From positions 97,669 to 161,668 of the forward strand of contig JAJRZA010000045.1 of the NCBI GenBank assembly GCA_024275485.1: a stretch of DNA of 64,000 bases, written 5' to 3'. A model generated the notes under the pieces. That model did no database searches. It was not told the DNA's origin and was given only the letters and a program-made list of their open reading frames with translations. Below, one piece after another: positions 15,669 to 23,685 of this stretch; position 1 is the first letter of the stretch; every line of letters starts with the position of its first letter. Source of the DNA: Candidatus Krumholzibacteriota bacterium. GTDB taxonomy: Bacteria > Krumholzibacteriota > Krumholzibacteriia > LZORAL124-64-63. The position numbers were made by a program, and so were the translations under genes.

Positions 15669-16981
15669 GCATGATCAAGGTTATCATCCTCGGCGCGGCA
15701 GGCCGCGATTTCCACAACTTCAATTGTGTGTATCGCGGCAACGATCAATATGAAGTCGTCGCCTTCACCGCGACCCAGATTCCCGACATCGACGGTCGCA
15801 AGTATCCCGCGGAGCTGGCAGGGGACTTGTATCCCAACGGTATTCCCATCGAAGACGAATCCGAACTCCTGAACATGATTGAAAAATACAACCCCGACAT
15901 GTGTGTCATGAGCTACAGCGATCGCAGTTACGAACAGGTCATGAGCCTGGGCAGTATCGTCAACGCAGCCGGGGTGGATTTCTGCATGTTGGGCGAACGC
16001 CACACCCAACTCAAGAGCACCAAACCCGTCATCAGTGTGGGCGCCGTGCGCACCGGTTGCGGCAAAAGCCAGACCAGCCGCCGCATCTGCAAAATCCTGC
16101 GCGCCGCCGGTAAAAAGGTGGTGGCCATTCGTCACCCCATGCCCTACGGCGATCTGGTGGCCCAGCGGGTGCAACGCTTTGCCACCTACGAAGACCTGGC
16201 CAAGCACAAGTGCACCATCGAGGAGATGGAGGAGTACGAACCTCATGTGATGGCCGGCGGCGTCATCTATGCCGGTGTAGACTACGAAGCCATCCTGCGC
16301 GAGGCCGAAAAAGAAGCCGACATTATCCTGTGGGACGGCGGCAACAACGATACGCCTTTCTACAAGAGCGACCTGCACATCGTGGTGGCCGATCCCCATC
16401 GTGCCGGTCACGAGAAGAGGTACTTCCCCAGCGAGACCAACGTGCGTCTGGCTGATGTGGTGATCATCAACAAGGTCGTCGAGGCCGAGTTTGAGAACAT
16501 CGAAGAGGTGCGGGACAACATCCGCGAGATCAACCCCGACTGTGTGATCATCGACGGCGCCAGCCCCCTGACCCTGCATGGCGATGTGGACCTGATGGGC
16601 AAGAAGGTGCTCGTGGTGGAAGACGGCCCGACTTTGACCCACGGTCAGATGGCCTACGGTGCCGGTGTTGTGGCGGCCTTGCGGGCCGGCGCTGAAGAGC
16701 TGGTGGACCCGCGCCCCTGGGCTGTGGGCAAATTGGCCGAGACCTTCGAGCTGTATCCCGAGGTGGGCACCCTGCTGCCGGCCATGGGTTACGGCGACGA
16801 GCAAGTGGCCGACCTGGAGAAGACCATCAACGCCGTCGAGTGCGACGTGGTGGTCATCGGCACACCCATTGATTTGAACCGGATCGTCAAAATCGACAAA
16901 CCCACTGTTCGGGTTTCGTACGAGCTCCAGGAGATCGGATCGCCGAATCTGGACGAATTGTTGGCAAGGTTCATGGACTAG
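15665..16981 (+). CDS. Cyclic 2,3-diphosphoglycerate synthetase-like P-loop protein
   Basis: A 438-residue cytoplasmic protein. Its N-terminal Rossmann-like part begins KVIILGAAGRDFHNFN. A P-loop follows, GAVRTGCGKS (126-135), then HPMPYGDL, ILWDGGNNDTPF and a NKVV-type nucleotide-binding segment. This is the family named after methanogen cyclic-2,3-DPG synthetase. Bacterial members are usually annotated as GTPases or cDPG synthetases without proof. ATG 15665 is chosen because AAGGAG lies at 15654-15659; the frame is open further upstream but overlaps the rfaE2 remnant. The role here is unknown. Confidence 0.7.
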   Translation: MSMIKVIILGAAGRDFHNFNCVYRGNDQYEVVAFTATQIPDIDGRKYPAELAGDLYPNGIPIEDESELLNMIEKYNPDMCVMSYSDRSYEQVMSLGSIVNAAGVDFCMLGERHTQLKSTKPVISVGAVRTGCGKSQTSRRICKILRAAGKKVVAIRHPMPYGDLVAQRVQRFATYEDLAKHKCTIEEMEEYEPHVMAGGVIYAGVDYEAILREAEKEADIILWDGGNNDTPFYKSDLHIVVADPHRAGHEKRYFPSETNVRLADVVIINKVVEAEFENIEEVRDNIREINPDCVIIDGASPLTLHGDVDLMGKKVLVVEDGPTLTHGQMAYGAGVVAALRAGAEELVDPRPWAVGKLAETFELYPEVGTLLPAMGYGDEQVADLEKTINAVECDVVVIGTPIDLNRIVKIDKPTVRVSYELQEIGSPNLDELLARFMD

Positions 16982-17010
16982 TTGTATTGTTGCAATCGAT
17001 TGATCAGAAT

Positions 17011-17039
17011 GGTCGGTCGATCATGGTGATCGACCGACC
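17011..17039. repeat. Perfect 13-bp inverted repeat upstream of sucC
   Basis: Arms 17011-17023 and 17027-17039 form a 13-bp stem with a 3-base loop and no T-tract. It sits between the previous stop and the sucC Shine-Dalgarno (17057-17062). It may be an operator, an mRNA-stabilising stem or a factor-dependent terminator. Confidence 0.65.
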
Positions 17040-17068
17040 GTCGCTTTCAAATTCCGGGGAGGAATTGC

Positions 17069-18199
17069 GTGAATATTCACGAGTATCAGGCAAAGGAGAT
17101 TTTCACACGCTTTGGTCTGCCGGTTCCCGGCGGAACGGCTGTGCAAACTGTCGATGCCGCAGTGGCCAGTGCCGAACAGTACGGTCTGCCCGTCATGGTC
17201 AAGTCCCAGGTGCTGGTTGGCGGCCGGGGCAAAGCCGGTGGAATCAAGTTCTGCAAAACCATCGAAGATGTGAAAGCCGGTGCCGAGAAAATTCTTGGCA
17301 TGGACATCAAGGGTCACACGGTGCAGACCGTGTTGATCACTCCAGCAGTGGACATCGACAGTGAGTTCTATATTGGGATGCTCATTGACCGCAACACCAA
17401 AAAAGTTCTGCTGATGGCCAGTGCCGAAGGTGGTATTGAGATCGAACAAGTGGCCAAGGACACCCCCGAACTCATCTTCAAGTTTGCCATCGACCCTCGT
17501 TACGGTCTGCTGGATCATGAGGCCATGGACATGGGCATGCGCCTGTGCCCGGACGACATCAAAAAAGCCCGCCAACTGGCAGCCGCCATGCAAAAGCTTT
17601 ACCTGGCTTTCATGGACTCGGATTCCAGCCTGGCCGAAATCAACCCCTGGATCTTCACTCCCGAAGGCAAGGGCCACGCCATCGACGCCAAGGTCAACCT
17701 GGATGACAACGCCATGTTCCGTCATCCGGACTACGAAGCCATGCGCGATCTCGATGACGAGGATGCCAGCGAACGGGTTGCCCGCGAAGCCAACTTGAGC
17801 TTCGTCAAGCTCAGTGGCAACGTTGGCTGCCTGGTCAACGGCGCCGGTCTGGCCATGGCCACCATGGACCTGGTCAAATACTACGGCGGTCAACCCGCCA
17901 ACTTCCTGGACATCGGCGGCAGCTCCAACCCGGAGAAGGTCGTCAACGCCCTGAAAATCATTCTGTCCGACGAAGAAGTGAAGGTCATTCTCTTCAATAT
18001 CTTCGGTGGCATCACCCGTTGTGACGATGTGGCCAAGGGTATTATAGAAGCCACCAAACGCATGGACATCAACGTGCCCATCGTTGTGCGTCTGACCGGT
18101 ACCAACGAGGTAGAAGGTCGCGCACTGCTGGCCGATACCGAACTGGTCTCCGCCGATACCATGGATGAAGCCGTCAAAAAGGCCATTGAGCTGGGTTAA
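17069..18199 (+). CDS. sucC: Succinyl-CoA ligase, beta subunit
   Basis: Couples succinyl-CoA cleavage to nucleotide triphosphate formation in the TCA cycle; forms a heterotetramer with SucD. It has the ATP-grasp N-terminal domain starting [11 protein letters not shown], then [11 protein letters not shown] and AEINPW, and a C-terminal ligase domain with [17 protein letters not shown] and VRLTGTNE. Length 376 residues. GTG start with GGGGAGG 6 bases upstream. sucD follows after 88 bases. Confidence 0.95.
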   Translation: MNIHEYQAKEIFTRFGLPVPGGTAVQTVDAAVASAEQYGLPVMVKSQVLVGGRGKAGGIKFCKTIEDVKAGAEKILGMDIKGHTVQTVLITPAVDIDSEFYIGMLIDRNTKKVLLMASAEGGIEIEQVAKDTPELIFKFAIDPRYGLLDHEAMDMGMRLCPDDIKKARQLAAAMQKLYLAFMDSDSSLAEINPWIFTPEGKGHAIDAKVNLDDNAMFRHPDYEAMRDLDDEDASERVAREANLSFVKLSGNVGCLVNGAGLAMATMDLVKYYGGQPANFLDIGGSSNPEKVVNALKIILSDEEVKVILFNIFGGITRCDDVAKGIIEATKRMDINVPIVVRLTGTNEVEGRALLADTELVSADTMDEAVKKAIELG

Positions 18200-18213
18200 T
18201 TCCAGCAGGCCGC

Positions 18214-18249
18214 AATGAGTTTCGGAATGAGTTTCGGAATGAGTTTTAT
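18214..18249. repeat. Three-copy 12-bp tandem repeat between sucC and sucD
   Basis: AATGAGTTTCGG occurs twice exactly and once as AATGAGTTTTAT, head to tail (18214, 18226, 18238). It has no coding potential on the + strand and lies within the sucCD transcript. Confidence 0.8.
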
Positions 18250-18287
18250 AATGACGCGAACAGCGTCTTGAAGAGGAGAGAATTCTA

Positions 18288-19163
18288 ATGGCGATTTTTG
18301 TCGACGACAATACCAAGGTTGTCGTTCAGGGAATCACCGGCCGTGATGGCGGTTTCCATTCCAGTCAAATGCTGGCTTACGGAACCAAAATTCTGGCAGG
18401 CGTCACCCCCGGACGCGGCGGTCAAATGTTCGAGGACAAGGTTCCTGTTTACGATACGGTCAAGGAGGCAGTTGAGAAGCACGGCGTCAATACCTCGGTA
18501 ATCTTCGTTCCGCCTTTCGGCGCTGCCGGTGCCATCTATGAAGCGGCCGACGCCGGTTGCAAACTCATCGTTTGCATCACCGAAGGTGTTCCCACCTGTG
18601 ACATGGTCAAAGTCATGCCGTACCTCGAAGAGCGTGGAGTGCGTCTCATCGGCCCCAACTGTCCCGGCCTGTTGGCCCCTGGCATTGCCAAACTTGGCAT
18701 CCTGCCTGCGGACATCGTCAAGGAAGGCAGCGTTGGCCTGGTCTCGCGCAGCGGCACCTTGACCTACGAAGTGGTTTACCAGCTTTCGGCTGCCGGCCTC
18801 GGCCAGACCACCTGCCTGGGCATTGGCGGCGACCCCGTCATCGGCACCACTTTCATGGATGCCATCAAGGCCTTCAACGACGATCCCAAGACCGAAGCCT
18901 TCGTCCTGATCGGCGAAATCGGTGGCGACGCCGAAGAGCAGGCCGCAGCCTGGATCAAGGAAAACTGCAAGAAGCCGGTGGTCAGCTTCATCGCCGGCCA
19001 AACCGCGCCTCCCGGCAAACGCATGGGACACGCCGGGGCCATCGTCAGCGGCGGCACCGGTACGGCTGCGGAAAAACGCAAGGCATTGGAAGCAGCCGGC
19101 ATCCCCGTGGCGGATCGTCCCATGGACATCGTGCCCAAGTTGCTGGAAATCTGGAAGAAGTAG
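18288..19163 (+). CDS. sucD: Succinyl-CoA ligase, alpha subunit
   Basis: The CoA-binding and phospho-histidine subunit. Features: an N-terminal CoA-binding Rossmann domain ([16 protein letters not shown]), TPGRGG, IGPNCPG, and the active-site motif GHAGAI with H248 as the phosphorylated histidine. Length 291 residues. It is preceded by AGAGGAGAG. Confidence 0.95.
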   Translation: MAIFVDDNTKVVVQGITGRDGGFHSSQMLAYGTKILAGVTPGRGGQMFEDKVPVYDTVKEAVEKHGVNTSVIFVPPFGAAGAIYEAADAGCKLIVCITEGVPTCDMVKVMPYLEERGVRLIGPNCPGLLAPGIAKLGILPADIVKEGSVGLVSRSGTLTYEVVYQLSAAGLGQTTCLGIGGDPVIGTTFMDAIKAFNDDPKTEAFVLIGEIGGDAEEQAAAWIKENCKKPVVSFIAGQTAPPGKRMGHAGAIVSGGTGTAAEKRKALEAAGIPVADRPMDIVPKLLEIWKK

Positions 19164-19188
19164 TTGCAAACTACTTTGAACACGGTGT

Positions 19189-19217
19189 TTGACAAAACGG
19201 GTTGGTTCGGTTATCTC
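19189..19217 (+). promoter_or_regulatory. Probable promoter of ndk
   Basis: TTGACA (19189-19194), a 17-base spacer and TATCTC (19212-19217), 62 bases before the ndk ATG. Confidence 0.5.
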
Positions 19218-19278
19218 AACCGGACCGCCCGTTGAATTTCAAAACCGGGATGACCCGTAACAAAGGAAGATTAGCCAA

Positions 19279-19683
19279 ATGCAGCAGACCTATTTCATGA
19301 TCAAACCCGAGATCGTGGCCGCCGGCGACCAGAAAATCGGCGCCATCCTGGACATCGTCAACAAAGCCGGGTTCCGCATCACCGCCCTGCATATGCGCCA
19401 GCTGGACCGGGATTTTGTTGAAAATTTTTACGGTGAGCACAAGGAACGTCCATTCTTTGGCGACCTGTGCGATTATATCACCAGTGGGCCCGTGGTCACC
19501 ATCCGCATGGAACGCGAAAACGCCGTTGCAGCCCTGCGCGAACTGATTGGCGCCACCAACCCTGAAGAAGCGGCCATAGGGACTATTCGGGATCTTTACG
19601 GCGAATCCCTGAGCAACAACGCAGTGCACGCTTCGGCCAACACCGACGACGCCTTGCGTGAGCTGGGGTTGTTTTTTGGATAA
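19279..19683 (+). CDS. ndk: Nucleoside diphosphate kinase
   Basis: Transfers the gamma phosphate between nucleoside di- and triphosphates through a phospho-histidine. Family markers are KPEIVAAG, RPFFGDL and the active-site segment NNAVHASAN with H117. The usual N-x-x-HGSD is altered to HASA here, a conservative but uncommon variant. Length 134 residues. It probably has its own promoter. Confidence 0.9.
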   Translation: MQQTYFMIKPEIVAAGDQKIGAILDIVNKAGFRITALHMRQLDRDFVENFYGEHKERPFFGDLCDYITSGPVVTIRMERENAVAALRELIGATNPEEAAIGTIRDLYGESLSNNAVHASANTDDALRELGLFFG

Positions 19684-19713
19684 AGGCGCCATTTTGGCTG
19701 ATTGGGGGGGGCT

Positions 19714-19764
19714 GAGCTGACTGTATGGATGAGCTGACTGGATGTTTGAGCTGACTTGACACAA
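19714..19764. repeat. Three-copy 17-bp imperfect tandem repeat
   Basis: GAGCTGACT recurs at exactly 17-base spacing (19714, 19731, 19748) with drifting spacer sequence. The third copy leads directly into the TTGACA of the next promoter. It is located between ndk and yceD. Confidence 0.75.
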
Positions 19765-19784
19765 GCCCTTGCGGCTATTAAGGT
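19756..19784 (+). promoter_or_regulatory. Possible promoter of the yceD-rpmF-plsX-fab operon
   Basis: TTGACA (19756-19761), a 17-base spacer and TAAGGT (19779-19784). The -10 is weak and overlaps the yceD ribosome-binding AAGGTG, so an alternative TATTAA at 19776 with a short spacer is possible. Confidence 0.35.
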
Positions 19785-19795
19785 GTTGCGCTTGC

Positions 19796-20299
19796 ATGAA
19801 ATTGGATATCGACAGGCAGGAACATGGCCGGACGCAGCTTGACCTTTCAGGCACTTTGCCCCTTGATATGGGCGAAGGAAGACCTGAATCCGCCAAGTTG
19901 GAGGGTGTTCTGGTAGTTGACAACCTGGAGTCCCGATTTCTGTTGCACGGCACTTTGAAGGCCACCGGTGACGCCCTTTGCGGACGCTGTCTGGAGACCT
20001 TCTCTTTTGAATGGAAAGTCCCTGTGGATATCATGGTTCTGCTTCGGCAGGAAAGGAACCAGGATCCTTTTGAGGGGCAGGGCAAAACCCATGTTCTGCA
20101 CCAATCCCGTGGAGAGGTGGACCTTGGCCCGACCCTGACTGAATGTCTGGTGCTGGCTTATCCCATCTCCACTGTTTGCCGGGAAGATTGCCAGGGCCTC
20201 TGCGCTTCTTGCGGCATCGATCGAAACAAGCAATCTTGTAATTGTAAAGACGAAGACTTCGACCCCAGATGGGCTGCATTGGACGATTTAAAGTTCTGA
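19796..20299 (+). CDS. yceD: YceD/DUF177 family protein
   Basis: A 167-residue protein encoded just before ribosomal protein L32, as in most bacteria; DUF177 is linked to 23S rRNA and L32 accumulation. A CGRCLE motif and a C-terminal four-cysteine cluster (CREDCQGLCASCG) suggest zinc binding. ATG 19796 has AAGGTG 10 bases upstream; a TTG at 19769 would add nine residues inside the promoter region. Confidence 0.85.
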   Translation: MKLDIDRQEHGRTQLDLSGTLPLDMGEGRPESAKLEGVLVVDNLESRFLLHGTLKATGDALCGRCLETFSFEWKVPVDIMVLLRQERNQDPFEGQGKTHVLHQSRGEVDLGPTLTECLVLAYPISTVCREDCQGLCASCGIDRNKQSCNCKDEDFDPRWAALDDLKF

Positions 20300-20327
20300 T
20301 TGCGGCTCGTGAAAAGAGAGAAAGACC

Positions 20328-20507
20328 ATGGCTGTTCCAAAGAAAAAAACGTCCCAGTCCCGCAAGGGAAAGCGTCGCGCAAACTGGCATCTGACCAAAC
20401 CGGATCCCAACAAGTGCCCCCACTGTGCCGCACCTCGTCTGCCCCATCGCGTTTGCCGCGAATGTGGTTATTATGGTGAGCGGGAAGTAATGGTGGTTGA
20501 GTCCTAG
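20328..20507 (+). CDS. rpmF: 50S ribosomal protein L32
   Basis: A short 59-residue gene. The protein starts MAVPKKKTSQSRKGKRRA, the near-invariant L32 N-terminus. It carries two Cys pairs, CPHCAAPRLPHRVCREC, forming a zinc ribbon. ATG 20328 is preceded by AGAGAGAAAG. It sits between yceD and plsX, the standard order. Confidence 0.95.
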   Translation: MAVPKKKTSQSRKGKRRANWHLTKPDPNKCPHCAAPRLPHRVCRECGYYGEREVMVVES

Positions 20508-20523
20508 GACAGGAGGTCCGGCA

Positions 20524-21519
20524 GTGAGTGAAAATAGCAAACTCATGATCGCCCTTGATGCCATGGGCGGAGATCACGGGCCTTCGGTTGTAGTCCCCGG
20601 CGCAATTGCTGGCATGACCGCCGAATCGCCCTATGGCATCACTCTGTATGGTGATGAAAAAGCAGTGGGGGATGAGCTGGCCAAACTGGATACCCATGGG
20701 CTGACCATCAGTGTTGTGCATTGCACCCAGGACATAGAAATGGGAGAATCTCCTGCTTCGGCCATCCGCAATAAAAAAGACAGTCCCATTGTTCGGGCCA
20801 TGCTGGATCATAAGCAAGGTCTGGTTCAAGCTGTTGTTTCTGCTGGTTCCACCGGTGCCATGGTTGCCGGCAGCCTGATCATTTTGGGCCGCCTGCCCGG
20901 AGTGGAGCGTCCGGCGATAGGAACTCTGATCCCTACCATCAAAGGCGATTTGCTGTTGCTCGATGCCGGTGCCAATATCCAGTGCACTGCCGAATATTTG
21001 TTGTCTTTTGCCCGGATGGGCGATGTTTTCGCCCGGGAGATACTAAAGGTTGATAACCCGACCATTGGCCAACTCAACATCGGTGAAGAACCCAAAAAGG
21101 GTACTGATCTGAACGTTGAAACCTACCAACTGCTTCAGGGCTCGGAATTGAATTTCATTGGGAACATCGAAGGTAACCAGATCATGTTGGGGCCCTGTGA
21201 TGTCATTGTCACCGATGGTTTCACTGGAAACAACACCCTGAAACTGGTGGAAGGCATTGCCCATTTCCTGTATGCCCTGGCCAAAAAGCCCGGTCTAGGT
21301 GACGAAGAACGTGCGGCCATCAAGCCGGTTCTCGGCCTCCTGATGCGGGAATTCAGCTACGAAGTGTATGGCGGAGCCATGCTTTTGGGTGTGGCTGGCA
21401 ACAGCATCATCGCTCACGGACGCAGCTCTTCCTTGGCCATCACCAACGCGGTCAAAATGGCCTGGCGTGAGATCGAAAGCGATCTTCCCACCAAGCTGGC
21501 TGCCGCCCACTCTGAATGA
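20524..21519 (+). CDS. plsX: Phosphate acyltransferase PlsX
   Basis: Makes acyl-phosphate from acyl-ACP for phospholipid synthesis. The N-terminal IALDAMGGDHGP motif, SAGSTGAMV, LLDAGANIQC, EEPKKGT and DGFTGNN are all family marks. GTG 20524 follows a perfect AGGAGG (20511-20516) at 7 bases. Length 331 residues. fabD comes next, and the usual intervening fabH is absent. Confidence 0.94.
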   Translation: MSENSKLMIALDAMGGDHGPSVVVPGAIAGMTAESPYGITLYGDEKAVGDELAKLDTHGLTISVVHCTQDIEMGESPASAIRNKKDSPIVRAMLDHKQGLVQAVVSAGSTGAMVAGSLIILGRLPGVERPAIGTLIPTIKGDLLLLDAGANIQCTAEYLLSFARMGDVFAREILKVDNPTIGQLNIGEEPKKGTDLNVETYQLLQGSELNFIGNIEGNQIMLGPCDVIVTDGFTGNNTLKLVEGIAHFLYALAKKPGLGDEERAAIKPVLGLLMREFSYEVYGGAMLLGVAGNSIIAHGRSSSLAITNAVKMAWREIESDLPTKLAAAHSE

Positions 21520-21550
21520 TGCCTCGTCATAAAGTGAAACTGGGGAGACC

Positions 21551-22504
21551 ATGATTCAGGTTCCAATGTTATTTCCCGGTCAAGGGTCCCAAGCTGTCGG
21601 CATGACGGCGGACCTGATGGACCACTGCGGGCCTGCTGCGGATTTTTTGAACACCGTCAACGATATTCTGGACACCAATCTCCTGCAGGCCATGCACCAT
21701 GGCCCCGAGGAGGTTCTGACCGAGACCCGCAACGCACAACCTGCCATCCTGGCCCATTCCGTGGCCGTAACCTTGGCCCTGCGCGAGATGGGGGTCACCC
21801 CTTCAGTGGTGGCCGGCCACAGCATCGGCGAATTCAGCGCTGCGGTTGCCGTCGGGGTGTTGGATCCTGCCGACGGCCTCAAAGTGGTTCGCCGACGTGG
21901 TGACTTGATGTTTGCCGCCGGCCAGGAAGTTCCTGGAACCATGGCCGCGGTTATGGGTTTGAACGGCGCCCAGGTCACCGAGGTTTGTACCCAGGTCACC
22001 AAAAACACCGGCGTGGTGGTTCTGGCCAATCACAATTCAGAGGCCCAGGTGGTTATCTCGGGTGAAGTGGAGGCCATCGCAGCTGCTGCCGAGGCCCTTA
22101 AGGATGCCGGTGCCCGACGGGTGATAACCTTGAATGTCAGCGGGGCCTTCCATTCGCCCCTGCTCGACGGTGCCGGATCCAGTTTTACCAAGTTCCTCAA
22201 GGGCATCACCATCAAAAATGCCGAGATGCCACTGGTGGCCAATGTTTCCGCCACCCGAGTCACGGACTCAGCACAACTGGCAGACGGTTTCGGTCGCCAA
22301 CTCACATTACCAGTGCGTTGGCATGAAACGATGGAGTTGCTGGCCGGCCAAGCGGCTGATCGGCCAAAAATCATTCTGGAGGTTGGGCCCGGCAAAGTGC
22401 TGACCAACCTCGCCCGGAGAGCCTATCCGGAAGTTAAATTCATCCCAGTCGGCACCAATGCCGATCTGGATGGAATCCTGGATTTTTTGCACGAGAATCT
22501 CTAG
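21551..22504 (+). CDS. fabD: Malonyl-CoA:ACP transacylase
   Basis: Loads malonyl groups on the acyl carrier protein. FPGQGSQ near the N-terminus, nucleophile S91 in GHSIGE (89-94), the Arg in VRRRGDLM, and the catalytic His in SGAFHSPLL are present. Length 317 residues. Confidence 0.94.
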   Translation: MIQVPMLFPGQGSQAVGMTADLMDHCGPAADFLNTVNDILDTNLLQAMHHGPEEVLTETRNAQPAILAHSVAVTLALREMGVTPSVVAGHSIGEFSAAVAVGVLDPADGLKVVRRRGDLMFAAGQEVPGTMAAVMGLNGAQVTEVCTQVTKNTGVVVLANHNSEAQVVISGEVEAIAAAAEALKDAGARRVITLNVSGAFHSPLLDGAGSSFTKFLKGITIKNAEMPLVANVSATRVTDSAQLADGFGRQLTLPVRWHETMELLAGQAADRPKIILEVGPGKVLTNLARRAYPEVKFIPVGTNADLDGILDFLHENL

Positions 22505-22528
22505 AAGTCCCTCAGGAGGCCTGGTTTC

Positions 22529-23263
22529 ATGAGCAACCAAACGATCCTTGTCACCGGAGCAAGCCGTGGCATCGGGGCGGCCATCGCCAGGGAATTGGCG
22601 GCTGCCGGCTACAACCTGGCCCTGGTTGCCCGCAGCGCCGAACCTCTGGAAAAACTGGCTGCAGAGCTGAACAATGAAAATGTTACGGCCAAAGCCTGGC
22701 CGGGAGACATTTCCGACCATGATACAGCTGAACGCATCGTCAAGGAAGTCCACAAGGAGTTTGGCTCCATTTTCGGTCTGGTAAACAACGCTGGAGTGAC
22801 CCAGGACGGGCTCTTTATGCGCATGAGCCCGGAAAATTGGAAAAAGCCTATTGACATAAATTTGAATGGTACCTTCTACTTTACAAGGGCTGTCGCACCG
22901 ATTATGATGCGCCAGCGAGAAGGACGAATCATTAACATTTCTTCTGTTATTGGACTGACCGGCAATGCCGGCCAAGCCAATTATGCGGCCTCCAAGGCCG
23001 GCATTATCGCCCTGACCAAATCGGTGGCCAAGGAACTGGGCGGCCGTGGTGTGACTGCCAATGTAATCGCACCCGGCTTTATTGCTACCGACATGACCGA
23101 GGACCTTCCCGAGAAGGTTCGCACTGAAATGCTGGGCCGAATTCCTCTCAAGAGGTTTGGCGAAGGCAAGGATGTAGCGGGCGTGGTCAAGTTCCTGTTA
23201 TCTGAAGAGGCCTCCTACATCACCGCGCAAACGCTGGTGGTTGATGGCGGCATGATTGCTTAA
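22529..23263 (+). CDS. fabG: 3-oxoacyl-ACP reductase
   Basis: An NADPH-dependent short-chain dehydrogenase that reduces beta-ketoacyl-ACP. Cofactor motif GASRGIG (10-16), NNAG (87-90) and catalytic S138/S139, Y152 and K156 (YAASK). Length 244 residues. An AGGAGG precedes the ATG. Confidence 0.94.
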   Translation: MSNQTILVTGASRGIGAAIARELAAAGYNLALVARSAEPLEKLAAELNNENVTAKAWPGDISDHDTAERIVKEVHKEFGSIFGLVNNAGVTQDGLFMRMSPENWKKPIDINLNGTFYFTRAVAPIMMRQREGRIINISSVIGLTGNAGQANYAASKAGIIALTKSVAKELGGRGVTANVIAPGFIATDMTEDLPEKVRTEMLGRIPLKRFGEGKDVAGVVKFLLSEEASYITAQTLVVDGGMIA

Positions 23264-23306
23264 ACCGGGGTAAAACCCACATGTTACCCAGGAGGGTTAA
23301 CTGATT

Positions 23307-23543
23307 ATGGCCACCATTGAGGAACAGGTGTACGAGATCATCCAGCGCAAGCTGAGCGTCAACCTCGAGCAAATCACCCCTGAAGCATCCTTCACCGAGG
23401 ATCTGGGCGCTGACAGTCTCGACACTGTAGAACTGGTGATGGATCTGGAAGAACAGTTCAACATCACGATTCCCGAAGAGGAACAGGAAAACCTGAAAAC
23501 CGTCCAGGACGCCATCGATTACCTCGAGCAGCACCTGGACTAA
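23307..23543 (+). CDS. acpP: Acyl carrier protein
   Basis: A 78-residue acidic carrier. The phosphopantetheine attachment site is S37 in [10 protein letters not shown], within the usual four-helix fold. AGGAGGGTTAAC precedes the ATG. It is centrally placed between fabG and fabF. Confidence 0.96.
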   Translation: MATIEEQVYEIIQRKLSVNLEQITPEASFTEDLGADSLDTVELVMDLEEQFNITIPEEEQENLKTVQDAIDYLEQHLD

Positions 23544-23571
23544 ACTGGTTCCTGATCCCGGGCTGGACTGG

Positions 23572-23609
23572 TCATTCAGATCATTCAGTTGGTCCTGATC
23601 GTCCTGATC
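23572..23609. repeat. Two adjacent 9-bp duplications upstream of fabF
   Basis: TCATTCAG(A/T) occurs twice head to tail (23572-23589), then GTCCTGATC occurs twice head to tail (23592-23609). They are non-coding, in the acpP-fabF gap. Confidence 0.7.
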
Positions 23610-23627
23610 GAAGTTCGGAGAGATATC

Positions 23628-23658
23628 CCGGTCCCATTCACTTTCAGAGTGGGACCGG
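23628..23658 (+). promoter_or_regulatory. Stem-loop in the fabF leader
   Basis: A 9-bp perfect stem (CCGGTCCCA, 23628-23636, with TGGGACCGG, 23650-23658) around a 13-base loop, 17 bases before the fabF Shine-Dalgarno. There is no T-tract. It may tune the acpP to fabF transcript ratio by protecting or processing the mRNA. Confidence 0.55.
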
Positions 23659-23685
23659 ATTTGCTATCAGCCGCGGAGGTGGGTT

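Noticed and set aside
18214..18249. CRISPR-like array at the sucC-sucD repeats
   Set aside because: The units are 12 bases and adjacent with no spacers; there are no cas genes in the window.
23628..23658. Rho-independent terminator between acpP and fabF
   Set aside because: The stem is good but no T-tract follows, and ending transcription before fabF would be odd in this operon; listed as a leader stem instead.
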